A stretch of 64,000 bases of DNA. Source: Halocynthiibacter namhaensis (lineage in GTDB: Bacteria; Pseudomonadota; Alphaproteobacteria; Rhodobacterales; Rhodobacteraceae). Of the stretch, positions 9,686 through 17,622 are shown one piece after another. The notes below the pieces were generated by a model. That model was not told the DNA's origin. It saw only the letters and a program-made list of their open reading frames with translations, and searched no databases. Both the position numbers and the translations under genes were made by a program. The stretch's first letter is position 1; each line of letters begins with the position of its first letter. The stretch is taken from contig NZ_JWIF01000056.1 of assembly GCF_000812685.1 (NCBI RefSeq), positions 372,001 through 436,000 on the forward strand. The letters run 5' to 3'.

Positions 9686-11089
9686 ATGTTTCGTACGGTT
9701 GAACTGCCTTTCTGGGCGCTAATTCTCATTCTGTTGTTCGCAGCGGTGACGTTTGCCAGTCATTTTCTGTTTCCCTCTGTTCGGTGGTTCTTCCGTCGTC
9801 GGATGGAACGGGTTGTGGCGAAAGTGAACACCCGCCTTGATCGCCCGATTGAGCCGTTTAAACTCGCGGAACGTCACGATATGATCCAGCGCTTGATTTA
9901 TGACCCAAAGGTTGCGCAGGCCATTGTTGACCATTCTCGGGAAGAAGGTGTTCCGGAAAATGTTGCCTTTGAAAGTGCGCGCCGCTACGCACGTGAAATC
10001 GTACCATCGTTTTCGGCGACCGCGTATTTTGGCTTTGGCACCCGTATCGCGCGCTGGCTGTCTAACCGAATTTACCGTGTAAGATTAGGGCATTACGATG
10101 AGGCGGCGATCAAAGCGATTGACCCCAATGCTACCGTTATTTTTGTGATGAACCATCGTTCAAACATGGATTATGTATTGGTTACATGGCTTGCAGCAGA
10201 GCGATCTGCCCTGTCCTATGCCGTTGGTGAATGGGCGAGAATTTGGCCTTTGCGTGCTTTGATCCGCTCAATGGGGGCCTATTTCATTCGTCGTAAGAGT
10301 CGCAATAAATTGTATCGGCGGGTGTTGGCGCGTTACGTCCAGATGGCGACCGAAGGTGGAGTGACGCAGGCGGTTTTCCCTGAAGGTGGCTTGTCTCTTG
10401 ATGGGTCTGTCCAGCCCCCAAAATTGGGGCTTTTGTCCTATATCGTGAATGATTTTGAGCCAGGGAAAAACCGCGATGTTGTCTTCGTTCCTATCGCAAT
10501 AAATTATGATCGGGTGCTTGAAGATCGTGTTTTGATCGATGCGCAGAAACGTGGTGATCGCAAATTTGGCTTTACCATACTGGGCGTGTTCAAGTTCATT
10601 TTTAGGCAGATTAGATTTGCGTTCACCGGGCGTTTCCATCGTTTCGGGTATGCAGGGGTCAGCTTTGGCAACCCGATGTCATTGTCAGAATTTATGTTAG
10701 CCGGGAACAAGGGGCCTGAAGCGGTCGGCAACGCCTTAATGGATCGTATTCGCGATGTATTGCCTGTATTGCCCGTGCCCTTGGTTGCGACGGTGCTGTT
10801 ATCCACCAGCGAAGCGTTAAGCGAGGATGTATTGTCCAGCCGTGTCGCCACCTTAATTGATCAGATCTCGCATGACGAAGGTCATGTGCATTTGCCGCGT
10901 AACTCATCTGATTATGCGGCGAAAGTGGGGCTGCGCATGTTGAAGTTGCGCAAAATGGTTGTTGAAACACCTGCTGGGTTCATCATGGCACCCGACCATG
11001 AAGATGAGATATCGTTCTACGCGAACTCTATCGCACATCTTGTGCATTCCGGTGGTGGTGCTGCGTCGCAGAATCTGGATGAGAAATAA
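9686..11089 (+). CDS. PlsB-like glycerol-3-phosphate / 1-acyl-glycerophosphate acyltransferase
   Basis: This is a membrane-associated acyltransferase of phospholipid synthesis. One hydrophobic segment near residues 8-28 is followed by a basic stretch. The acyltransferase domain has NHRSNMDYVL (an HX4D catalytic motif, about residue 155), FIRRKSRNKLYRRV, FPEGGLSLDG (substrate-binding block, EGG in place of the usual EGT) and VFVPIAINYDRVLED. The C-terminal ~150 residues resemble PlsB-type proteins more than short PlsC ones. The ATG at 9686 gives 467 residues; an upstream TTG/ATG-poor extension to 9635 is less likely. The substrate is inferred from the family. Confidence 0.85.
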   Translation: MFRTVELPFWALILILLFAAVTFASHFLFPSVRWFFRRRMERVVAKVNTRLDRPIEPFKLAERHDMIQRLIYDPKVAQAIVDHSREEGVPENVAFESARRYAREIVPSFSATAYFGFGTRIARWLSNRIYRVRLGHYDEAAIKAIDPNATVIFVMNHRSNMDYVLVTWLAAERSALSYAVGEWARIWPLRALIRSMGAYFIRRKSRNKLYRRVLARYVQMATEGGVTQAVFPEGGLSLDGSVQPPKLGLLSYIVNDFEPGKNRDVVFVPIAINYDRVLEDRVLIDAQKRGDRKFGFTILGVFKFIFRQIRFAFTGRFHRFGYAGVSFGNPMSLSEFMLAGNKGPEAVGNALMDRIRDVLPVLPVPLVATVLLSTSEALSEDVLSSRVATLIDQISHDEGHVHLPRNSSDYAAKVGLRMLKLRKMVVETPAGFIMAPDHEDEISFYANSIAHLVHSGGGAASQNLDEK

Positions 11090-11211
11090 AGTTACCAAAT
11101 AGATCTAATTTGGGTTGCAAAGTTTCGCGGTGAATCTTATTCCATAAAAGAACACCGCTGCGGGGTCGTTGATTCTGCGTTGCGGCAAACTGCTTGCAAA
11201 GGAGGCCCGCT

Positions 11212-12498
11212 ATGGCGCTCGACACACCTGGTGATATCCTGTATTATGACGCTCCCAAGAAAGATCTCTATGAGGTCGGTGAAATTCCACCGATGGGTCA
11301 TGTACCAAAACAAATGTACGCTTGGGCTATTCGCCGTGAACGTCATGGTGAGCCTGACAAAAGCTTTCAGCTTGAAGTCGTCGATACGCCGATTTTGGAC
11401 AGCCATGAGGTTTTGGTTTTGGTGATGGCTGCAGGCGTTAACTATAACGGTGTTTGGGCGGGCCTTGGTCAACCGATCTCACCATTTGATGTGCATAAGC
11501 AAGATTACCACATTGCGGGTTCTGATGCGTCTGGCATTGTTTGGGCGATTGGTGACAAGGTGAAGAGCTGGAAGGTGGGCGATGAGGTTGTCATTCACTG
11601 TAACCAAGACGATGGTGATGACGAAGAATGCAACGGTGGTGATCCGATGTTCTCGCCCAGCCAGCGCATTTGGGGCTATGAGACGCCTGATGGATCTTTC
11701 GCGCAGTTCACCAATGTTCAGGCGCAACAGCTTTTGCCGCGTCCGAAACACCTGACTTGGGAAGAAAGCGCTTGTTATACGCTGACTTTGGCAACGGCTT
11801 ACCGCATGTTGTTTGGTCACCATCCACATGAATTGAAGCCTGGTCAGAATGTTCTGGTTTGGGGTGCATCCGGTGGTCTTGGGTCTTTCGCGATCCAATT
11901 GATTAATGCCGCTGGCGGCAACGCGATTGGGGTGATTTCCGACGAAGACAAACGTGACTTCGTTATGGGGCTGGGCGCCAAGGGTGTGCTGAATCGCAAA
12001 GACTTCAACTGTTGGGGCCAGCTACCGACGGTGAACACGCCTGAATATAACGACTGGTTCAAAGAAGTTCGTAAGTTCGGCAAAGCGATCTGGGACATCA
12101 CCGGTAAGGGCAACAATGTTGATATCGTCTTTGAACACCCAGGTGAGGCGACATTCCCTGTTTCAACATTCGTGTGCAAAAAAGGCGGTATGATCGTGAT
12201 CTGTGCGGGGACGTCTGGGTTCAACTGTACCTTTGATGTCCGCTATCTTTGGATGCATCAGAAGCGCGTTCAGGGCAGCCACTTTGCGCATCTGAAACAG
12301 GCCGCGTCTGCGAACCGCTTGATGGTCGAGCGTCGCATCGATCCTTGTATGTCAGAAGTATTTCCGTGGGACGAGATCCCAGCAGCGCACATCAAGATGC
12401 TGCGGAACGAACACAAGCCGGGCAACATGGCCGTGTTGGTTCAATCGCCTCGTACGGGGTTGAGGACCTTGGAAGACGTGCTCGAAGCGGCAGAGTAA
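11212..12498 (+). CDS. ccr: crotonyl-CoA carboxylase/reductase
   Basis: The enzyme reductively carboxylates crotonyl-CoA with NADPH and CO2 to (2S)-ethylmalonyl-CoA, the committed step of the ethylmalonyl-CoA pathway. It is a 428-residue medium-chain dehydrogenase/reductase. Recognisable segments are VNYNGVWAGLGQPIS, HIAGSDASG, the nucleotide-binding loop VWGASGGLGSFA, FEHPGEATFPVS and CAGTSGFNCTFDVRYLW. The long insertion after HCNQDD is typical of Ccr and absent from simple quinone reductases. A strong AAAGGAGG (11198-11205) lies 6 nt before the ATG at 11212, which fixes the start. A terminator follows. Confidence 0.96.
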   Translation: MALDTPGDILYYDAPKKDLYEVGEIPPMGHVPKQMYAWAIRRERHGEPDKSFQLEVVDTPILDSHEVLVLVMAAGVNYNGVWAGLGQPISPFDVHKQDYHIAGSDASGIVWAIGDKVKSWKVGDEVVIHCNQDDGDDEECNGGDPMFSPSQRIWGYETPDGSFAQFTNVQAQQLLPRPKHLTWEESACYTLTLATAYRMLFGHHPHELKPGQNVLVWGASGGLGSFAIQLINAAGGNAIGVISDEDKRDFVMGLGAKGVLNRKDFNCWGQLPTVNTPEYNDWFKEVRKFGKAIWDITGKGNNVDIVFEHPGEATFPVSTFVCKKGGMIVICAGTSGFNCTFDVRYLWMHQKRVQGSHFAHLKQAASANRLMVERRIDPCMSEVFPWDEIPAAHIKMLRNEHKPGNMAVLVQSPRTGLRTLEDVLEAAE

Positions 12499-12518
12499 GG
12501 CCATCGACATCGATGATT

Positions 12519-12540
12519 CGGCGCCTTCGGGCGCCGTTTT
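12519..12540 (+). terminator. rho-independent terminator after ccr
   Basis: A perfect 7-bp stem CGGCGCC/GGCGCCG (12519-12525 and 12530-12536) is closed by a stable TTCG tetraloop and followed by TTTT. It lies 20 nt after the ccr stop. Confidence 0.93.
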
Positions 12541-12669
12541 CATTTCTGCATGAAATTATTTTTCGCCCCGACCAAGAAATAATAACACCTTAGAAACAAG
12601 GTCCTCCCTATTTTGGGGGAGTTGAAAGTCGTGAGTTTCGCAAAAAATGTTACTCGTGCTAGGGTTGTG

Positions 12670-12684
12670 TTAAGGTTTTGTTAA
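12670..12684. promoter_or_regulatory. CtrA-type box TTAA-N7-TTAA upstream of the luxR locus
   Basis: TTAA at 12670-12673 and TTAA at 12681-12684 are separated by exactly seven bases; the wider sequence is a GTTAA/TTAAC dyad. This is the consensus for the alphaproteobacterial response regulator CtrA. It ends 20 nt before the ATG of the small gene that precedes luxR. A second perfect copy lies before luxI. CtrA binding is inferred. Confidence 0.6.
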
Positions 12685-12704
12685 CGACTGAAGGAGAGTC
12701 TATT

Positions 12705-12920
12705 ATGAAAAATGAATGGATACTGGATGTTCTCACCGACTTGAAATCATTTGCTCAGCAAAATGGCTTCACCTCGCTGTCAGAACAGTTGGATGACACG
12801 ACTTTGATTGCAGCCTCTGAGCTCGCCAATCAGGGCGGAGGAGAGCGGAATCAAACCTTCGGGAACATCAACGCGGCTGGAAGGGCTCATCGATTCAGTT
12901 CATCAGGCACAAACGCTTGA
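12705..12920 (+). CDS. small conserved protein preceding luxR
   Basis: This 71-residue protein begins MKNEWILDVLTDLKSFAQQ and continues NGFTSLSEQLDDTTLIAASELANQ. I recall similar short proteins directly in front of LuxR genes in other Rhodobacterales, but no function is known to me. A good AAGGAGAG Shine-Dalgarno sequence (12691-12698) lies 6 nt before the ATG. The first ~40 residues form an amphipathic, probably helical unit. The last ~25 residues are low in pattern and overlap the beginning of the luxR frame by 70 nt or more, so the two genes may be translationally coupled. Confidence 0.7.
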   Translation: MKNEWILDVLTDLKSFAQQNGFTSLSEQLDDTTLIAASELANQGGGERNQTFGNINAAGRAHRFSSSGTNA

Positions 12921-13578
12921 GGAGCTACAGGCTCTTATAATTAGCCTAAGGGATCTCTATGAGGTCGAGCATCTTATCTATCATTCGGTAAACAGCACTG
13001 GTCAACAATATGCGGCGTTAACCTATGACCCCAGTTGGGTCGAGCGATATGTGGCAGACGGTTTGGATCGTATCGATCCGGTCGTGCAGGGATGTTATCA
13101 ACGCTTCCATCCCGTGGATTGGAAGCAATTGGACTGGTCGACAAAGTCTTCGCGCCATTTTCTGGAAGAAGCCGCAGGCGCTGGTGTCGGAAATCAGGGA
13201 CTGTCCGTTCCTATCCGAGGGCCAAGCGGCCAATTTGCCTTATTCACAGTGAATCATCGATGTACCGACTTCGAATGGGAAAAGTTCAGCCAGAACTCTG
13301 TGAAAGATCTGTTGCTGGTGTCTCACTATGTAAACCAAAAAGCTTTGGAACTGGAACGTGGCACCGATGTCGTTCCTGGGCAGGCCCTGTCGCCGCGCGA
13401 AATTGATGCGCTGACGATGCTTGCATTGGGGCTTAGCCGGGCGCGCGCTGCGGAACGTCTTTCTATTTCAGAACATACATTGCGGGTCTACATAGAAGGC
13501 GCGCGTTTTAAGTTGGGTGCGTTGAACACCACCCATGCCGTTGCGCGTGCGCTTGTGAAAGGCCTGCTTGTCGTTTGA
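12808..13578 (+). CDS. luxR: LuxR family autoinducer-binding transcriptional regulator (start uncertain)
   Basis: This is a quorum-sensing regulator. The autoinducer-binding domain covers about residues 35-170 (LEELQALIISLRDLYEVEHL, TYDPSWVERYV, DPVVQGCYQRFHPVDW, VPIRGPSGQFALFTVNH). The C-terminal LuxR helix-turn-helix spans about residues 190-250 (LSPREIDALTMLALGLS, AAERLSISEHTLRVYIEGARFKLG). The frame opens right after a TGA at 12805 with a TTG at 12808, and it contains no ATG or GTG before the first domain. The best Shine-Dalgarno sequence (GGAGGAG, 12837-12843) is 6 nt before an ATC at 12850. The true start is therefore uncertain; 12850 would give 242 residues. luxI follows 98 nt downstream. 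Confidence 0.88.
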   Translation: MQPLSSPIRAEESGIKPSGTSTRLEGLIDSVHQAQTLEELQALIISLRDLYEVEHLIYHSVNSTGQQYAALTYDPSWVERYVADGLDRIDPVVQGCYQRFHPVDWKQLDWSTKSSRHFLEEAAGAGVGNQGLSVPIRGPSGQFALFTVNHRCTDFEWEKFSQNSVKDLLLVSHYVNQKALELERGTDVVPGQALSPREIDALTMLALGLSRARAAERLSISEHTLRVYIEGARFKLGALNTTHAVARALVKGLLVV

Positions 13579-13582
13579 AGTG

Positions 13583-13597
13583 TTAACTGAACTTTAA
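13583..13597. promoter_or_regulatory. CtrA-type box TTAA-N7-TTAA upstream of luxI
   Basis: TTAA at 13583-13586 and TTAA at 13594-13597 are separated by seven bases, in the short luxR-luxI intergenic region and about 80 nt before the luxI ATG. The spacing matches the CtrA consensus exactly. Binding is inferred, not shown. Confidence 0.6.
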
Positions 13598-13646
13598 ACC
13601 TCCGACCCAGAGATTTACCCTATATTGCCGACACTTACCTCTGATT

Positions 13647-13663
13647 ATTGCCAGTTTTGCAAT
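13647..13663. promoter_or_regulatory. inverted repeat ATTGC-N7-GCAAT before luxI
   Basis: A perfect 5-bp dyad with a 7-base spacer ends 13 nt before the luxI start. It could be a LuxR operator or a small RNA hairpin near the Shine-Dalgarno sequence. I cannot match it to a known lux-box consensus. Confidence 0.35.
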
Positions 13664-13676
13664 CACGGAGGGCAGT

Positions 13677-14309
13677 ATGCTCAGATACTTTTATGCCGAC
13701 GAGCTTTCATCATTTCCCAAATTGCGCGACACGATGTTTCGTGATCGTGCAGACCAATTTAAGGGGCGTTTGGGCTGGGACGTGCATGTGAATCGCGCCG
13801 GTGAAGAACGTGATGAATACGATCTCATGAATCCGCTTTATGTGATTTGGCAACAAGCCGACGGGCGTCATGGTGGATCAATGCGGTTTCTGCCGACCTC
13901 TGGTCGCACCATGGTTAACGATCATTTCCGCGATCTCAGTGATGGGGCGAAAATTCAAAGCCCTCTTATATGGGAATGTACTCGGTTTTGCCTTGGGGCT
14001 GGTGCTGCCCCCAGTGTGTCGGGCGCTTTGATGTTGGGCGGGCTTGAACTTGGGCTTGGGCATCATTTGACCCATGCGGTTGGTGTGTTTGATCATCGTA
14101 TGGTGCGTGTTTATCGGCGACTTGGGTGGGGGCCAACGGTGATGGGCAGCACCGGGCAGGGGCGCGATGCGATCAGTGTGGGGCTTTGGGCGTTTACACC
14201 GGAAATTCGCGCCACGCTGTTGCAAAGAACCGGCATAGGCCGAGAGGTGTCAAAACTATGGTATGACCGGGCCTTTGGCCATCGAAACCCGGTTTCAAAA
14301 TCAGCTTAA
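13677..14309 (+). CDS. luxI: acyl-homoserine-lactone synthase (LuxI family)
   Basis: LuxI-type enzymes make N-acyl-homoserine lactone signals from S-adenosylmethionine and acyl-ACP. All the usual invariant positions are visible in this 210-residue protein: the Arg and Phe in RDRADQFKGRLGW (with its Trp), the acidic pair in EERDEYD, the Arg in GGSMRFLPTSGRTM and the Glu and Arg in WECTRFCLG. A GGAGGG Shine-Dalgarno sequence lies 5 nt before the ATG. The acyl chain made cannot be predicted. It is paired with luxR, and the intergenic region holds a CtrA-type box and a small dyad. Confidence 0.95.
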   Translation: MLRYFYADELSSFPKLRDTMFRDRADQFKGRLGWDVHVNRAGEERDEYDLMNPLYVIWQQADGRHGGSMRFLPTSGRTMVNDHFRDLSDGAKIQSPLIWECTRFCLGAGAAPSVSGALMLGGLELGLGHHLTHAVGVFDHRMVRVYRRLGWGPTVMGSTGQGRDAISVGLWAFTPEIRATLLQRTGIGREVSKLWYDRAFGHRNPVSKSA

Positions 14310-14359
14310 GCAAGGTTATGGGGCTGGTATGTCATGGGGCGCGCCTATAGGTTCGCCTC

Positions 14360-15892
14360 ATGAATGTACCCGTCAAAATCATCTTGTCAGACGACCAAGC
14401 CGAAGCTTGGGATAGTTTGACTGACCTTCTAAGCGCGGCTGGTGTGAACCTCACTGACTCGCTGTTGACGCCAATGTCTGATGGCAAAAGCCAAGTGATG
14501 GCTGTCATGGGCAAGGCGGGATCTGGCAAAACCCTTTTGTTGGCCGAGTTTTACAAAGCCTTAGAAGACGGTGGCGTGAAGGTTGTTTCAGGCGATTATG
14601 AGGGCAAGCGTAAGAAAGACCAGCGCACTTTGGCCATTCTTGCGCCGACGAACAAAGCGGCAAGTGTGCTGCGCAATCGTGGTGTGCCAGCCACGACCAT
14701 CCACCGCATTCTATACACCCCGGTTTATGATCCCGAATATGAAAAAATCGCCGAATGGTTGGCTGGAGAAGGTGAAAAACCTGAGATTGAGGGGCTGACG
14801 GATACAGCCCTTGACCGTGCGTATGAGTTTTACCAAGCGAATAAATCCATTCCTGGTGCCTTGGCGGTAGCTGGCCTGCGCGGGTCCGATTTCATCACGG
14901 GATGGAAACGTCGTGATGATCCGCTGGATATCGGGTTTATTGACGAAAGTTCGATGTTGGATGAGCGCCAGTTCGAAGATCTGAAAGAGATTTTTCCAAC
15001 GCTTGTTCTGTTTGGCGATCCGGCCCAGTTGGCCCCGGTTGGCCAATCGGGAGAGATGGTGTTTGATCGTCTACCCGAGAAACAGAAAATCGAGCTCTCG
15101 CGGGTGCACCGGCAAAAGGCGGACAGCCCGATCTTGGATCTGGCCCACGCTTTGGCTGACCCACAAATAGGGTTCCAAAAATTCGAACAGATGATTACAG
15201 AAGCCGCGCAGAAAGATGATCGCGTGGTTCTGGCGCAGCGTGTGGAAAGTGATCTGATGGCGCGCAGCCCGGTTTTGGTCTGGCGCAACGCGACGCGGAT
15301 CAAGCTGATTCAAGCTTTCCGGTCGGCCCATGGTGCCCCACCTGACGAATTATTGGCGGGCGAACCCTTGATCTGTGATGGCATCGAGTTGCCTGCAAAG
15401 CACCGCAAAAAACGCATTGATCTCGAGGCACGCGGTCTGATCAAAGGCGCGCAAGTTGTTTATCTTGGGCCTGGCCGCAAACCGGGGTTCTCGCGTTTGC
15501 ATGTGATGGGGGCGGAAGATCCACAAGTGTCCGCAGCATCCATTGTGAAAATCGAAATCCCCGACGAAGAAGAACCCTTTATTCCCTTCGCAGCACGCAT
15601 GGGCGCAGCTTTCCTGCATGGCGCAGCGGTGACGATTCACAAGGCGCAGGGGTCTCAGTGGGAAAACGTACAAGTCTTTGCCCCAGACCTGTTCGTTGCC
15701 GCCCGCATGGGCCGGGTAGAAGCCGGACAGCCACTTTGGAAACGCCTGGCTTACGTCGCGATCACCCGCGCGCAAGAACGTTTGTTCTGGGTGGTTCGTA
15801 ACCGCTTGGCCCGCCCATCCCATGATTTGGTCGTCGATGATCTGAAGGCAGCGGCACCAGCAGCGCTTACGTTAACGTCGGGCGATGAATAA
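14360..15892 (+). CDS. RecD-like ATP-dependent DNA helicase (superfamily 1)
   Basis: This 510-residue SF1B helicase resembles the RecD/TraA motor. The Walker A motif is MGKAGSGKT (about residues 50-58). TLAILAPTNKAASVLR and TTIHRIL are motifs Ia region; IDESSM is the Walker B (motif II). GDPAQLAPVGQSGEM is motif III and LSRVHRQ is motif IV. Motif V is TIHKAQGSQWENVQVF and motif VI is YVAITRAQERLFW. There is no RecB-like nuclease domain. It is likely to act in DNA repair or end processing as a stand-alone helicase. It starts 50 nt after luxI without an intervening terminator, so read-through from luxI is possible. Confidence 0.9.
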   Translation: MNVPVKIILSDDQAEAWDSLTDLLSAAGVNLTDSLLTPMSDGKSQVMAVMGKAGSGKTLLLAEFYKALEDGGVKVVSGDYEGKRKKDQRTLAILAPTNKAASVLRNRGVPATTIHRILYTPVYDPEYEKIAEWLAGEGEKPEIEGLTDTALDRAYEFYQANKSIPGALAVAGLRGSDFITGWKRRDDPLDIGFIDESSMLDERQFEDLKEIFPTLVLFGDPAQLAPVGQSGEMVFDRLPEKQKIELSRVHRQKADSPILDLAHALADPQIGFQKFEQMITEAAQKDDRVVLAQRVESDLMARSPVLVWRNATRIKLIQAFRSAHGAPPDELLAGEPLICDGIELPAKHRKKRIDLEARGLIKGAQVVYLGPGRKPGFSRLHVMGAEDPQVSAASIVKIEIPDEEEPFIPFAARMGAAFLHGAAVTIHKAQGSQWENVQVFAPDLFVAARMGRVEAGQPLWKRLAYVAITRAQERLFWVVRNRLARPSHDLVVDDLKAAAPAALTLTSGDE

Positions 15893-15894
15893 CC

Positions 15895-16650
15895 TTAGGT
15901 GCGTATATATCTAAACACAGCGGACGCGGCCCATCCTGCAACGATTGCAATAAACAGTGACAATAGACCGTAGATCAATGGGCGTTCATGTGCGAGATTA
16001 TAGATCCAGCGTTCAAGCCCGACTTTTCTAACGTCGATGATTGTATCATATTGATCAACGACCGTGCCACCACGTGTCAGGAAAATACGCGCGGTATAGT
16101 CACCTTCGACAAGATTGGCAGGCAGGGACAACGACGTGGCGAACAATGTGTCCTCTGACAGTTCAACACCGCCAGGCATCATTTGGTACAGCCGTTTTTG
16201 AGTGCGAATGCGAATGATGGCATCGGTGAAATCTTTGGGGTTATCGGTCGAAAAGGCTGTTCCGATCGATTGAATGGCACGCGGAATCGAGATGCTATGT
16301 TCTAGGTCATCCGCGTCACTTAAGATCGTTTCAAGCGGCCCGGTTGTGGATACAGCGTAAAAACTTGGTGCGTTATCGATGATGACGTCATCGACGTTCA
16401 CCCAAATGCCATAGCGGCGATCTTTACGGCGCACAGTTACCGCTTCGGATGGGCCGGAAACAGCGATAATAACATCCAATGGGCCTTCAGGTGTAGGGGC
16501 GTCGCGCTTCACGGCTCCGAAGATCAAAATGTCCGACCCGTCAAAGTTCGCCGTGATAGACACACGGTTTTGCGACAGGCTTGCAACAACTTCTTCAGCC
16601 TGCACAGGCAGCGTGAACAAGCACAATAGGATCAGAAGGCGTTGAAACAT
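15895..16650 (-). CDS. TIGR02186 family membrane-anchored protein
   Basis: The 251-residue protein has a signal peptide (about residues 1-18), a long beta-rich periplasmic domain (SQNRVSITANFDGSDILIFGAVKR, in outline; EGPLDVIIAVSGP; GIWVNVDDVIIDNAPSFYAVST) and a single C-terminal membrane helix (about residues 224-245). This architecture is that of the alphaproteobacterial TIGR02186 family, which is regularly found beside a TauE/SafE permease, as here. Function is unknown; a partner role in the export is an inference. Its start overlaps the permease stop by one base (TAATG). Confidence 0.85.
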   Translation of the reverse strand: MFQRLLILLCLFTLPVQAEEVVASLSQNRVSITANFDGSDILIFGAVKRDAPTPEGPLDVIIAVSGPSEAVTVRRKDRRYGIWVNVDDVIIDNAPSFYAVSTTGPLETILSDADDLEHSISIPRAIQSIGTAFSTDNPKDFTDAIIRIRTQKRLYQMMPGGVELSEDTLFATSLSLPANLVEGDYTARIFLTRGGTVVDQYDTIIDVRKVGLERWIYNLAHERPLIYGLLSLFIAIVAGWAASAVFRYIRT

Positions 16651-17570
16651 TAGTGGCCTCCGGACCCGATAGAGTAAAGTTCGGACGGTTGCAGTAGCAG
16701 ATCAAGCGCAAGCTTTCCACACACAGCAAGGACCATCAAAGCCAGCAAAATGCGCAACTGTTCGGCTTTCATTTTTACGCCGATGCGTGTGCCGATCTGT
16801 GCGCCAACAACGCCACCCACCAAAAGCAAGACGGCCAAAGCCATGTCCACAGTATAATTGGTCGTCGCGTGCAGAAGCGTGGTGAAGGCCGTCACAAAAA
16901 TGATTTGAAACAGTGAGGTCCCGACAACGACTTTTGTTGGCATGCCAAGCAGATAGATCATCGCAGGCACCATGATGAAACCACCGCCCACACCCATGAT
17001 CGCCGCAAGAACACCGACGAACACGCCGATAACCAAGGGGGGGAATACCGAAATATACAGCCCTGAAGTCCGAAACTTCATCTTGAATGGCAGGTTATGG
17101 ATCCAATTGTGCTTTTTGCGTTTTGGAACAACACCTGGCTTTTTGGAATTTAGGATAGCCTTGGCGCTCTCAATGAACATCAAGCCACCGATCAGGCCAA
17201 GGAACACGACGTAACATAGCTTAACCAGGAGATCGACCTGGCCCGCACTTTTCAGCATGTTGAAAAGCTGAACGCCTAAGGCAGCCCCGACCAAGCCGCC
17301 TATTAACAGCACCGTTCCCATCTTTAAGTCGACGGTCTTTCGCTTGAAATGCGCAAGGACGCCAGAAAACGAAGATGCCACGATCTGATTGGCCTCGGTC
17401 GCAACGGCCACAGCCGGCGGAATGCCAATGAAGAACAGAAGCGGTGTCATTAAAAATCCGCCACCAACGCCAAACATGCCTGACAAAATGCCGACAAGCC
17501 CGCCCAAACCTAGGAGCAGGAACGCATTAACGGAAACTTCGGCTATAGGTAGATAAATCTGCATATCCAC
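16650..17570 (-). CDS. sulfite exporter TauE/SafE family permease
   Basis: This 306-residue integral membrane protein is built from two homologous halves. Each carries the signature G(M/V)FGVGGGF(L/I)M: GGLVGILSGMFGVGGGFLM near residue 22 and VGVLAAIMGVGGGFIMVPAM near residue 190. About eight hydrophobic helices flank a basic cytoplasmic loop (KKPGVVPKRKKHNW, about residues 143-156). The family exports sulfite, sulfoacetate or related organosulfur anions; the substrate here is unknown. It is co-transcribed with the TIGR02186 gene. A terminator for the upstream ABC operon separates it from that operon. Confidence 0.9.
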   Translation of the reverse strand: MDMQIYLPIAEVSVNAFLLLGLGGLVGILSGMFGVGGGFLMTPLLFFIGIPPAVAVATEANQIVASSFSGVLAHFKRKTVDLKMGTVLLIGGLVGAALGVQLFNMLKSAGQVDLLVKLCYVVFLGLIGGLMFIESAKAILNSKKPGVVPKRKKHNWIHNLPFKMKFRTSGLYISVFPPLVIGVFVGVLAAIMGVGGGFIMVPAMIYLLGMPTKVVVGTSLFQIIFVTAFTTLLHATTNYTVDMALAVLLLVGGVVGAQIGTRIGVKMKAEQLRILLALMVLAVCGKLALDLLLQPSELYSIGSGGH

Positions 17571-17622
17571 CCATAGCCCGGAAGTTATTCTAAACTCAAC
17601 GCCTCAGGTGGGGAATTGATGC

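Noticed and set aside
16972-17214. Open frame opposite the TauE/SafE gene
   Set aside because: Composition is that of a shadow of a hydrophobic gene, and there is no Shine-Dalgarno sequence.
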